64,000 nucleotides of DNA. Source: CAVXSP01 sp963724645 (GTDB lineage Bacteria > Acidobacteriota > Vicinamibacteria > Vicinamibacterales > SCN-69-37). Shown piece by piece: positions 57,281 through 64,000 of the stretch. Every line of letters starts with the position of its first letter. Positions within the stretch are counted from its first letter, which is position 1. Where the stretch lies: the NCBI GenBank assembly GCA_963724645.1, contig CAVRVJ010000001.1:682001-746000 (forward strand). The letters run 5' to 3'. Under the pieces are notes generated by a model that worked only from the letters and a program-made list of their open reading frames with translations, ran no database searches and had not been told where the DNA came from. The position numbers were made by a program, and so were the translations under genes.

Positions 57281-59590
57281 TCAGACTGCGGCAGACGCGC
57301 CCTTCTTCAGGCACTGCACGTAGTAGATCCCGTCCCGGCTTTCCACGCCGTGCGTGTCGTGCCCGAATCCCGGGAAGCGCTTGTCCCACGCCCAGAGGGC
57401 ACGGAGGTAGCTCAGGTACGGGCCGTCAGCGGGCCCGGTCGTCTCGCCGGGCATCAGCATCGGGATGCCTGGTGGATACGGCACGAGGCTCGTGGCGAGC
57501 ACGCGGTCGGCCAGATCGTCCAGCGGCACGTGCTCGATCTGATCGCGCACGAGTTGCTGGTAGGCCGCGTGCGGCGTCATCGCCGGCTTGGGCAACGTCG
57601 AGAACGCTTCGGCGAGCCAGTGCGTCTGCCGGGCCTGCTTGAGCTGCGAGAACATCTGATCCGCAAGGTCGTGCAGCCCGAGGGAACCGTAGACGTCGGG
57701 GTAGCCGGTGGCCAGGCTCGGCAGCACTTCGGCCAACGGCGCGTTGCGGTCGTAGTCGCGCTTGAAGTCGAGCAGCGCGTTCAGCAGCGTTCCCCACTTG
57801 CCTTTCGTGATGCCGATCGAAAAGAGGAACAGGATCGTGAAGTCGGTCGTCTTCTCGACCTCGACACCGCGGCGGTGAAGGTATGCCGTGACCAGCGTGG
57901 CCGGAATGCCCTGCTTGTCGAGGCCGCCCTTGACGGCAACTCCGGGCGTGACCACCGACACCTTGATCGGATCCAGCATGCAGTAGCCGTCTTCGATGTC
58001 GCCGAACCCGTGCCAGTCCGCGCCGGGGTGCAGCACCCAGCAGTCGGCGCGAGTAACCAGCAGTTCCGGCGGTGCATCCTCAAACCGGATGTTCCTGCCG
58101 GTCTTCGGGTCCTTCACCGTGTCCGCGTTCCAGGTGTTGAAGAACCAGTCGCGTTTCTTCTCGAACTGACGCTGCACACGACCCATCGTCTGGCGGAACG
58201 CGACCGCCTCCTGGATCGACTCGTCGGTGAGGGTGCGGCCGCCCGGCCCCTCCATCATGGCCGCCGTGACGTCGTTCGACACGATGATCGGGTAGAACGG
58301 CGACGTCGACGCGTGCATCATGAACGATTCGTTGAACCGTGCATGCGGGATGGAGCTGCGCCCGTCGCGGATATGCAGCAGCGAGGCCTGCGACAGCGCG
58401 GCAAGCAGCTTGTGCGTGGAGTGCGTCGCGAACACCGTGGGCCCTTTGTGATCCTTCGGGTCGCCGTGCATGGCGTGGCGGTCGCGGTAGATTGGATTGA
58501 ACCGTGCGTACGCGTACCACGCCTCGTCGAAGTGGATCCGGTCCACGCTCGGATCGAGCAGTTCCTCCACGCGGCGGGCGTTGTAGCAGAGGCCGTCGTA
58601 GGTGGAGTTGGTGACGACCGAGTAGACAGGCCTCGCCTCGGTGCCCTTCGACACGAGCGGGTTCGCCTTGATCGCCGCCTTGATGGCTTCCTTCTTCAGG
58701 CGCTCCGGCGGGATGGGCCCGATGATCCCGTAGCGGTTGCGCAGCGGGACCAGGTAGGTGGGGATGCCGCCGGTCAGCACCAGACCATGCTCGATCGACT
58801 TGTGGCAGTTGCGATCGCACAGGGCGATCTGGCCTCGTCCGACAGCCGCCGTGAAGATCACGCGGTTGGACGTGGACGTCCCGTTGGTGACGCAGTAGGT
58901 GCGATGTGCGCCGAACACGCGGGCTGCGTACTTCTCGTGCGCGCCGATCGGACCGGTGTGGTCCAGCAGCGATCCCAGATCGCCTACGCTGATCGAGAGA
59001 TCGGAGCGCAGCAGGTTCTCACCGAAGAAGTCGAAGAAGATGCGGCCGACGGGCGACTTGAGGAAGGCCGTGCCGCCCGTGTGTCCGGGCGTGTGCCAGG
59101 AATACTCGTACTCCTGGCCGAACTTCATGAGCGCTGCCGCCAGCGGCGGCAGCATCACTTCCAGATAGCGCCGGCTCGCGGCGACCACGCGGCCGCCGAC
59201 AAACGCCGCCGTGTCCTCGAGCGTCCACACGTACTCGTCGACCATCTCCATGACGTCGATCGGGATCGCCGTCGCCTCGCCCCGTTCGGCCAGCAGGAAG
59301 ATGGGGATCTTGTCGTTGCGCGACCGCACGAACGTCAGCAGGCCCTTGGCCTTGGCGTGCCCCTTGTCGTCGGCGAGCGTCCAATCCATCAGGATCGTGT
59401 GGATGGCGGAGTCGGAGACGATCACGGAGACACCGTCTTCGGCCGAAGCCGCTTCCACGACGTCCATGCCGCGGCCCTGCAGTTCCTCCACGAGCGCCCG
59501 AACCGCCCGCCCTTCGGCCGTCGGGCTCGTGAGCTCGTCGTCCACGACGAGCACGCGGGGGTTGATTCGCTTGATGCTTCGTTGAATCAT
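57281..59590 (-). CDS. adiA: Arginine decarboxylase, AdiA-type (Orn/Lys/Arg decarboxylase family)
   Basis: 769 residues, fold type I PLP enzyme; decarboxylates arginine to agmatine and consumes a proton. N-terminal wing domain (VLVVDDELTS, LMDWTLADDKGHAKAKGLLT) is receiver-like, as usual in the family. Core: SWHTPGHTGGTAFLKSPVGR, LCDRNCHKSIEHGLVLTGGI, LHFDEAWYAYARF-like segment and the PLP-lysine motif VFATHSTHKLLAALSQASLL. C-terminal: VPYPPGIPMLMPGETTGPAD. Similarity along the whole length to E. coli acid-induced AdiA as I recall it is very high. Fourth gene of the minus-strand operon. Intact. Confidence 0.92.
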   Translation of the reverse strand: MIQRSIKRINPRVLVVDDELTSPTAEGRAVRALVEELQGRGMDVVEAASAEDGVSVIVSDSAIHTILMDWTLADDKGHAKAKGLLTFVRSRNDKIPIFLLAERGEATAIPIDVMEMVDEYVWTLEDTAAFVGGRVVAASRRYLEVMLPPLAAALMKFGQEYEYSWHTPGHTGGTAFLKSPVGRIFFDFFGENLLRSDLSISVGDLGSLLDHTGPIGAHEKYAARVFGAHRTYCVTNGTSTSNRVIFTAAVGRGQIALCDRNCHKSIEHGLVLTGGIPTYLVPLRNRYGIIGPIPPERLKKEAIKAAIKANPLVSKGTEARPVYSVVTNSTYDGLCYNARRVEELLDPSVDRIHFDEAWYAYARFNPIYRDRHAMHGDPKDHKGPTVFATHSTHKLLAALSQASLLHIRDGRSSIPHARFNESFMMHASTSPFYPIIVSNDVTAAMMEGPGGRTLTDESIQEAVAFRQTMGRVQRQFEKKRDWFFNTWNADTVKDPKTGRNIRFEDAPPELLVTRADCWVLHPGADWHGFGDIEDGYCMLDPIKVSVVTPGVAVKGGLDKQGIPATLVTAYLHRRGVEVEKTTDFTILFLFSIGITKGKWGTLLNALLDFKRDYDRNAPLAEVLPSLATGYPDVYGSLGLHDLADQMFSQLKQARQTHWLAEAFSTLPKPAMTPHAAYQQLVRDQIEHVPLDDLADRVLATSLVPYPPGIPMLMPGETTGPADGPYLSYLRALWAWDKRFPGFGHDTHGVESRDGIYYVQCLKKGASAAV

Positions 59591-59637
59591 GGCACTGCTC
59601 CGGCCCGATCGTCATCGCCGCGCACACGCCGCCGGCA

Positions 59638-60609
59638 TCAATCCGGCAGCGTGTTCCAGCGGAAGAAGGTCATCGCGTTCTCATTCGGCTCGCCGAACCA
59701 CTTCGCGTACAGGCCGCCGATTTCGCCGGAGCTGTACACGCGGCTCAGGGTGCGGTCCACAAGCAGACGGAAGTCGTCGTCGCCGCGCCGGAAGGACAGC
59801 GCCAGTGGTGAGACAGTGAACATCCGATCGATCACCAGCAAGTCGCCCGGCGAGGGGCTTCGCCTGGCGGCGTCGAGAAGAAGGGAGCGCTCGGCGAAGA
59901 AGACGTCGGCCTTGCGGTCGCGGACGGCGAGGACGCCCTCGTCGTTGCTGCCCACCGGGGAAATCTTCGCCACGACATTGAGCTCCCTGGCCCGGCCGGC
60001 CAACCACTTTTCGGTCGCTGTCCCGGCGACGACGACAAAGTTTCGAGCCTGCAGGCTCTGCGCGGCGTTCGCCCGCCAGACCGGGCCTGCCGGTGGCGTG
60101 CGTCCAGAGAGAACCTCGCGCAAGCGGAACGGGGCGTCGGCCCGCAGCAGGGCGCCGACGCCGCCCGGGAAAACCGGAATCGAGTACGACACATCCCGTC
60201 TTCCGGTTAGCGTGATCGCGTCCGGCCCGCAGAACAGGTCGACGTCGCCCTGCTGAACGGCGGTGAAGCGCTGATCGATCGCGACCGGAACCCACTCCAC
60301 CGCCAGCGTGCTGACTCCGGCTTCGGCCTTCACCTCGTCGGCGATCTTCTGGCAGAGCGCCACCGCGTAGCCGGCCGCCTGGCCTGACTCGTCTTTGTAG
60401 GAAAACGGCCGCGCGTCGACGCGATAGCCGAGTCTGACGCGGCCGGCGGTGCGGATGTGATCCAGCGTGGCGGTGGACGACGACGCCGCAGGCGCGGCTG
60501 CCGGCGGCTTCTGCGCACGTACGAGCGGCGTGGCCATGACCAGGGCGGTTACGCAGGCCGCCATCGCCACTCGATGCCCCCGGATGCCTACCGTTGATAC
60601 TCGTTGCAT
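59638..60609 (-). CDS. Periplasmic amino-acid-type substrate-binding protein (SBP_bac_3)
   Basis: 323 residues. AMAACVTALVMATPLVRAQK is the signal peptide; a Pro/Ala/Ser linker follows. TAGRVRLGYRVDARPFSYKD and ESGQAAGYAVALCQKIADEV are the family's N-terminal lobe, then DLFCGPDAITLTGRRDVSYS, WRANAAQSLQARNFVVVAGT, and VFFAERSLLLDAARRSPSPG to IGGLYAKWFGEPNENAMTFF. No permease or ATPase gene lies beside it, so it either serves a distant ABC transporter or acts as a sensor or scavenger. It stands between potE and adiA, so arginine, ornithine or a polyamine is the likely ligand. Intact. Confidence 0.88.
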   Translation of the reverse strand: MQRVSTVGIRGHRVAMAACVTALVMATPLVRAQKPPAAAPAASSSTATLDHIRTAGRVRLGYRVDARPFSYKDESGQAAGYAVALCQKIADEVKAEAGVSTLAVEWVPVAIDQRFTAVQQGDVDLFCGPDAITLTGRRDVSYSIPVFPGGVGALLRADAPFRLREVLSGRTPPAGPVWRANAAQSLQARNFVVVAGTATEKWLAGRARELNVVAKISPVGSNDEGVLAVRDRKADVFFAERSLLLDAARRSPSPGDLLVIDRMFTVSPLALSFRRGDDDFRLLVDRTLSRVYSSGEIGGLYAKWFGEPNENAMTFFRWNTLPD

Positions 60610-60631
60610 GATCGTTCTCCTTTACAACGGC

Positions 60632-61960
60632 TCAGGCCCGCGCGACCGCGGCCTGTTTCCCGGACGAGAAGCGATACGCGATGAATCCCCAGATGATCAA
60701 GCCGATTCCCAGGACCAGCATGCCGCCGAACACGGCATCCTTCCCGGCCGCGAAGATCGCGTAGACGCTGTACAGCATCGCCACCATGGCCACCACCATG
60801 GTGTTCCGGTACTTCGAGTCGTCGACTCCGGCGGCCTTCATCATCACCGGCAACGCCGACAGCGCGGCGATGTACGGCAGGACGTTGGTCACGACCGCGA
60901 GGTTGACCAGAGCGCTGAACTGATCGCTGAGGTTGGGGGAGATCGTCATCAGCGCCATCAGCGATTGGACGACGCCCATGATGACCATCCCGGCGATCGG
61001 CGCGCCGAGGCTGTTCTCCTTTGAGAACACGGCCGGGAACATGCCGTCGTCAGCCGCGGCCTTCCCCGTCTGCGCCAGCGTGAACTGCCAGCCGAGCAGC
61101 GAGCCGAGGCACGCCAGCACCGCGAGGACCATCACGACAGACCCGACGGCCGGGCTGAACATCTTGGCGAATGCGAGCCCGAACGGCCCCGTGGATTCGG
61201 CCAGCTCAGCGTTGGGCACGATGCCCTGGATGACCGTCGTCGACAGGATGTAGACGACGGCGGCGCCCAGCGTGCCCAGCATGCAGGCCAGCGGCACGTC
61301 ACGCTTCGGGTTCTCGACAGCGTTGGAGTTCTGTGCCGCCGACTCCAGGCCCAGAAAGGCCCAGAGCGTGAGGGAGATGCTCGAGCCGACGCCTTCGGCC
61401 AGGCTGATCCCTTTCGGGTTCCAGGCCGCCGCGAACGTCTCGCTGCTGAACCAGAACCAGCCGGCGAAGGAAATGAATCCTACCGGCAGGATGACGCCCC
61501 AGACCGTAATGGCTCCCATGCGGCCCGTCAGCTTCGGACCGCCGAAGTTGGCCACGGTCGTCAGCCACAGCAGCGCGATGACCCCGACGCAGGTCATGAC
61601 CGGCGTCGAGGTGAGCACTGGTGCGAATGACGACAAGTAGCCGAGCGCGGAGCTGGCGACGGCGACGTTCGCGATCGCCAGAGACACGAAGTAGAGGTAG
61701 AAGGTCTGAAAGTAGCCGGCCTTGCCATACGCATCTTCCGCGTAGGCGGCCAGGCCTCCAGGGCGCTGGTTGAAGAGCCCGGCCTGAGCGAATCCCCACG
61801 CGAGGGCCAGCGAGCCCAACGCCGTCACGATCCAGGACAGCAGGGATATCGCTCCGACCTTGGCCATATTCGTCGGGAGCATGATGATGCCGGAGCCCAT
61901 CATGTTGACGGTGACGATGAACGTCAGCTGCATCAGGTTCATCTTCTTTTGTGCTGCCAT
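60632..61960 (-). CDS. potE: Putrescine/ornithine antiporter, PotE-type APC transporter
   Basis: 442 residues, 12 helices. The start MNLMQLTFIVTVNMMGSGII then MLPTNMAKVGAISLLSWIVT, ALAWGFAQAGLFNQRPGG, VANFGGPKLTGRMGAITVWG and LTLWAFLGLESAAQNSNAVE closely match E. coli PotE, including NPKRDVPLACMLGTLGAAVV and LACLGSLLGWQFTLAQ. It exchanges extracellular ornithine for putrescine, which completes the proton-consuming ornithine decarboxylase cycle with the upstream gene. ATG 61960 has AGAGGGG upstream. Intact. Next gene upstream ends 32 nt away. Confidence 0.92.
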   Translation of the reverse strand: MAAQKKMNLMQLTFIVTVNMMGSGIIMLPTNMAKVGAISLLSWIVTALGSLALAWGFAQAGLFNQRPGGLAAYAEDAYGKAGYFQTFYLYFVSLAIANVAVASSALGYLSSFAPVLTSTPVMTCVGVIALLWLTTVANFGGPKLTGRMGAITVWGVILPVGFISFAGWFWFSSETFAAAWNPKGISLAEGVGSSISLTLWAFLGLESAAQNSNAVENPKRDVPLACMLGTLGAAVVYILSTTVIQGIVPNAELAESTGPFGLAFAKMFSPAVGSVVMVLAVLACLGSLLGWQFTLAQTGKAAADDGMFPAVFSKENSLGAPIAGMVIMGVVQSLMALMTISPNLSDQFSALVNLAVVTNVLPYIAALSALPVMMKAAGVDDSKYRNTMVVAMVAMLYSVYAIFAAGKDAVFGGMLVLGIGLIIWGFIAYRFSSGKQAAVARA

Positions 61961-61992
61961 GATCCCCTCTTGACCGGCGGCGATTCCGCGTG

Positions 61993-64000
61993 TCACTGAC
62001 GAACGGCGTACGTGTAGAACTTGATGCGGCCGTCCACGCGTTCCTGGGACACGCCCTGGACCTCGTAGTTGAAGCCCGGGAAGCGGTTGAACGACTCCTG
62101 GAACGCGAGGAAGTAGTCGAGCATCGGCTGGGCCCGGTTGTCCCATCGTTCGCCGGGCAGCACGACACCGATCCCCGGAGGATAGATCAAGGCGAGCGTC
62201 GCGGAAATGCGGCCCTTGATGCCCTCGAGGGGCAGATAGTCCACGTCGTTGGCGACGAGCGCCTCATAGGCATCCTTCGGCAACATGGCCAGTTCCGGGA
62301 AGCTCGAGGCCCGGAAGCACTGTCGCTGCAGATCCTTGACGTTGGCCTGCTTGTAGAACGCGTGCATCTCGTTGCAGATCCGCCGCAGGGTGTAGCCGGC
62401 ATAGCGATCGGCGTGCGCCGCACTGAGGGTCGGCAGGGCCTCGGCGAGCGGCGCATCGCGATCCCAGAGGTCCTTGAACCGGACGAGCTTCGCGATGAGC
62501 GTGTTGAGCTTGCTCTCGTCCTCGGCCGGCGTCATCAGGAACAGGATGCTGTTGAGATCGCACTTCTCCGGCACCACGCTTTGCTCGCGCAGGTAGTTGG
62601 CCACGACCGTGGCTGGCACCCCGAAGTCCAGGTACTGCCCGGTCTTGCGGTCGATGCCGGGCGTCACCAGCGTGAGCTTGTTGGGGTCGACCATCGCGTA
62701 GCCGTCGGCATAGCCGGCGTACCCGTGCCACGCGCTGCTGGGATGGAAGTTCCAGCATTGCTGTTCGCGCTTGATGACGGCGGTCGGCAGTTCCTCCCAG
62801 GCGGCGCCCGTCACGTCCTTCGTGAACGCCGAGCCGCGGATCGTCACCGTATCGGGCACGAAGGGATCGAAGAACCACCGCTCTTCGGGTCCCCTCCCGA
62901 TCCCCTCGTAGTAGTGGCAGAACTCGCGCAGTTTCTTGCGGACCTCGATGCCGAGCTCGATGCACCGGTCCCACAGCATCTCGCCGGCCTTGCCTTCGTG
63001 AATCTTGGCATTCACATCGAGCGACGCGAACAACGGATAGAAGGGCGACGTAGAGGCGTTCATCAGGAACGACTCGTTGAAACGCTTGTGTTCGACGTAG
63101 CGCCTCTGGCCGCGGAGATGCGCGTCCTTCTTGTGAATCTGCGAGGCCTGCGAGAAGCCGGCGCCCTGCTTGTGAACCGACTGCGTGGAGAACAGTCCGG
63201 GCATCTCCGGCCCGAGCGTCTCCAGCCGCATCGGGCTGTGATCCTCGAAGAGCGGATGGAACGCGTTGTAGCCAATCCACGCCTCGTCCCACAGCACGTA
63301 GTCGCACAGGCGCCCTATTTTTTCGAGCACCTTGCGGACGTTGTAGATCGTGCCGTCGTAGGTTGCCAGCTGGATGCATGCCAGACGGAACGGGCGCTCC
63401 GCGTCGGCGCGCTTGGGATCGGTCACCAGGGGGTTCGCGCGGATCTGCTCGCGGAGCCTCGCTTCGTCCCAGGCGTCCCAGTCGACGGCGCCGATCATGC
63501 CGAAGGGGTTGCGCGCCGTCGGCAGGAAAACCGGAATGGCGCCGGCCTGGACCAGCGCCCCCTGGTGAAGCGACTTGTGGTTGTTGCGATCGAAGAGCAC
63601 CAGATCGCCCCGCCGCAACACGGCATTGGTGACCACCTTGTTGGACGTGCTCGTGCCGTTCAGCACGAAGTACGTCTTGTCGGCGCCGAACACCTGCGCC
63701 GCGTGCTGCTGCGCCCGCGCCGCCGCCCCTTCGTGAATGAGCAGGTCGCCGAGGTCGACATCGGCGTTGCACAGGTCGTTGCGGAAGATGCTCTCTCCGA
63801 AATGCTTGAAGAACAGTTGACCCGCGGGGGACTTCCTGTAGAACTGGCCGCCCTGGTGGCCCGGGCAATCGAAGGCGACGTTGGCCTCGGCATCGTAGGC
63901 CACGAGCCCGCCAAAGAACGGCGGCAGCAAACTCATCCCGTAATTGATGATGCTCGCCACGACCTGCTTGGCATAGAAGCTCGGGGTTTGTTGCCCGAGG
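61993..64000 (-). CDS. speF: Ornithine decarboxylase, SpeC/SpeF-type (partial, cut by the window end)
   Basis: At least 668 residues; the frame is open to the right edge (TPSFYAKQVVASIINYGMSL precedes the visible ATG at 63960 and matches the family), so the N-terminal wing lies outside. Core motifs: AFDCPGHQGGQFYRKSPAGQ, CNADVDLGDLLIHEGAAARA, YFVLNGTSTSNKVVTNAVLR, LFDRNNHKSLHQGALVQAGA, VLWDEAWIGYNAFHPLFEDH, and the PLP-lysine motif FSTQSVHKQGAGFSQASQIH. The C-terminus ends FYTYAVRQ. Converts ornithine to putrescine and CO2. Co-transcribed with potE, as in acid-induced speF-potE of E. coli. Intact as far as seen. Confidence 0.92.
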   Translation of the reverse strand, partial: LGQQTPSFYAKQVVASIINYGMSLLPPFFGGLVAYDAEANVAFDCPGHQGGQFYRKSPAGQLFFKHFGESIFRNDLCNADVDLGDLLIHEGAAARAQQHAAQVFGADKTYFVLNGTSTSNKVVTNAVLRRGDLVLFDRNNHKSLHQGALVQAGAIPVFLPTARNPFGMIGAVDWDAWDEARLREQIRANPLVTDPKRADAERPFRLACIQLATYDGTIYNVRKVLEKIGRLCDYVLWDEAWIGYNAFHPLFEDHSPMRLETLGPEMPGLFSTQSVHKQGAGFSQASQIHKKDAHLRGQRRYVEHKRFNESFLMNASTSPFYPLFASLDVNAKIHEGKAGEMLWDRCIELGIEVRKKLREFCHYYEGIGRGPEERWFFDPFVPDTVTIRGSAFTKDVTGAAWEELPTAVIKREQQCWNFHPSSAWHGYAGYADGYAMVDPNKLTLVTPGIDRKTGQYLDFGVPATVVANYLREQSVVPEKCDLNSILFLMTPAEDESKLNTLIAKLVRFKDLWDRDAPLAEALPTLSAAHADRYAGYTLRRICNEMHAFYKQANVKDLQRQCFRASSFPELAMLPKDAYEALVANDVDYLPLEGIKGRISATLALIYPPGIGVVLPGERWDNRAQPMLDYFLAFQESFNRFPGFNYEVQGVSQERVDGRIKFYTYAVRQ

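Noticed and set aside
59200..59590. A response-regulator receiver domain fused to a decarboxylase
   Set aside because: Arg/Lys/Orn decarboxylases normally carry an N-terminal wing domain with a receiver-like fold, so this is the standard architecture.
57350..60256. A 968-codon open frame on the plus strand opposite adiA and the binding protein
   Set aside because: It is rich in Arg, Val, Asp and His with no domain pattern; the minus strand has clear conserved genes. High GC at third positions keeps antisense frames open.

Overview
The window looks like a chromosomal segment of a high-GC Gram-negative bacterium, most plausibly an Acidobacteriota (Vicinamibacteria-like) genome or metagenome contig. 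The lineage call is an inference. It rests on an ADOP-type MacB/FtsX permease, many DUF1080 and Gfo/Idh/MocA proteins, numerous outer-membrane beta-barrels and a TrpB2-type enzyme. No rRNA, tRNA, CRISPR array, insertion sequence or phage gene was recognised.

Left third (1-16 kb): sugar and envelope metabolism. It holds a truncated ABC permease, a Gfo/Idh oxidoreductase next to a DegT-family aminotransferase, a coupled NAD-epimerase/DHDPS-family pair, a two-domain GNAT acetyltransferase, a secreted CocE/NonD hydrolase, TrpB2, a double DUF1080 hydrolase, a MazEF-like toxin-antitoxin pair, a sugar-phosphate-isomerase-like TIM barrel and two more Gfo/Idh proteins. Nearly every gene here is interrupted by single-base frameshifts. 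One gene carries two that compensate each other, so sequencing or consensus error is the better explanation than decay. The frameshifts thin out rightwards and none is seen after about 47 kb.

Middle (16-39 kb): envelope functions. A minus-strand cluster encodes a DUF3011-beta-barrel protein, an amidohydrolase, a DcaP-like porin, an exported glutaminase and an OprO/P-like porin. Then come small secreted proteins, a CDF zinc-type exporter, a large GH63/MGH1-like glucosidase, a VapBC pair and an RND efflux operon that ends in a polyphosphate kinase 2 gene. Three similar 18-bp palindromes lie in three divergent promoter regions.

Right (39-64 kb): energy and arginine. A complete eight-gene F-type ATP synthase operon (a, c, b, short delta, alpha, gamma, beta, epsilon) runs directly into a SulP anion transporter. 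It is followed by a porin coupled to the arginine deiminase pathway (arcA, arcB, arcC), an APC antiporter and a Ca2+/H+ exchanger. Convergent to this is a minus-strand operon of ornithine decarboxylase (cut by the window end), a PotE-type putrescine/ornithine antiporter, an amino-acid binding protein, an AdiA-type arginine decarboxylase and a large APC permease. Together these genes could take in arginine and ornithine, make ATP and ammonia from arginine, consume protons by decarboxylation, export diamines, and connect to ATP-synthase proton flux. The exported glutaminase further left fits the same ammonia-generating theme.
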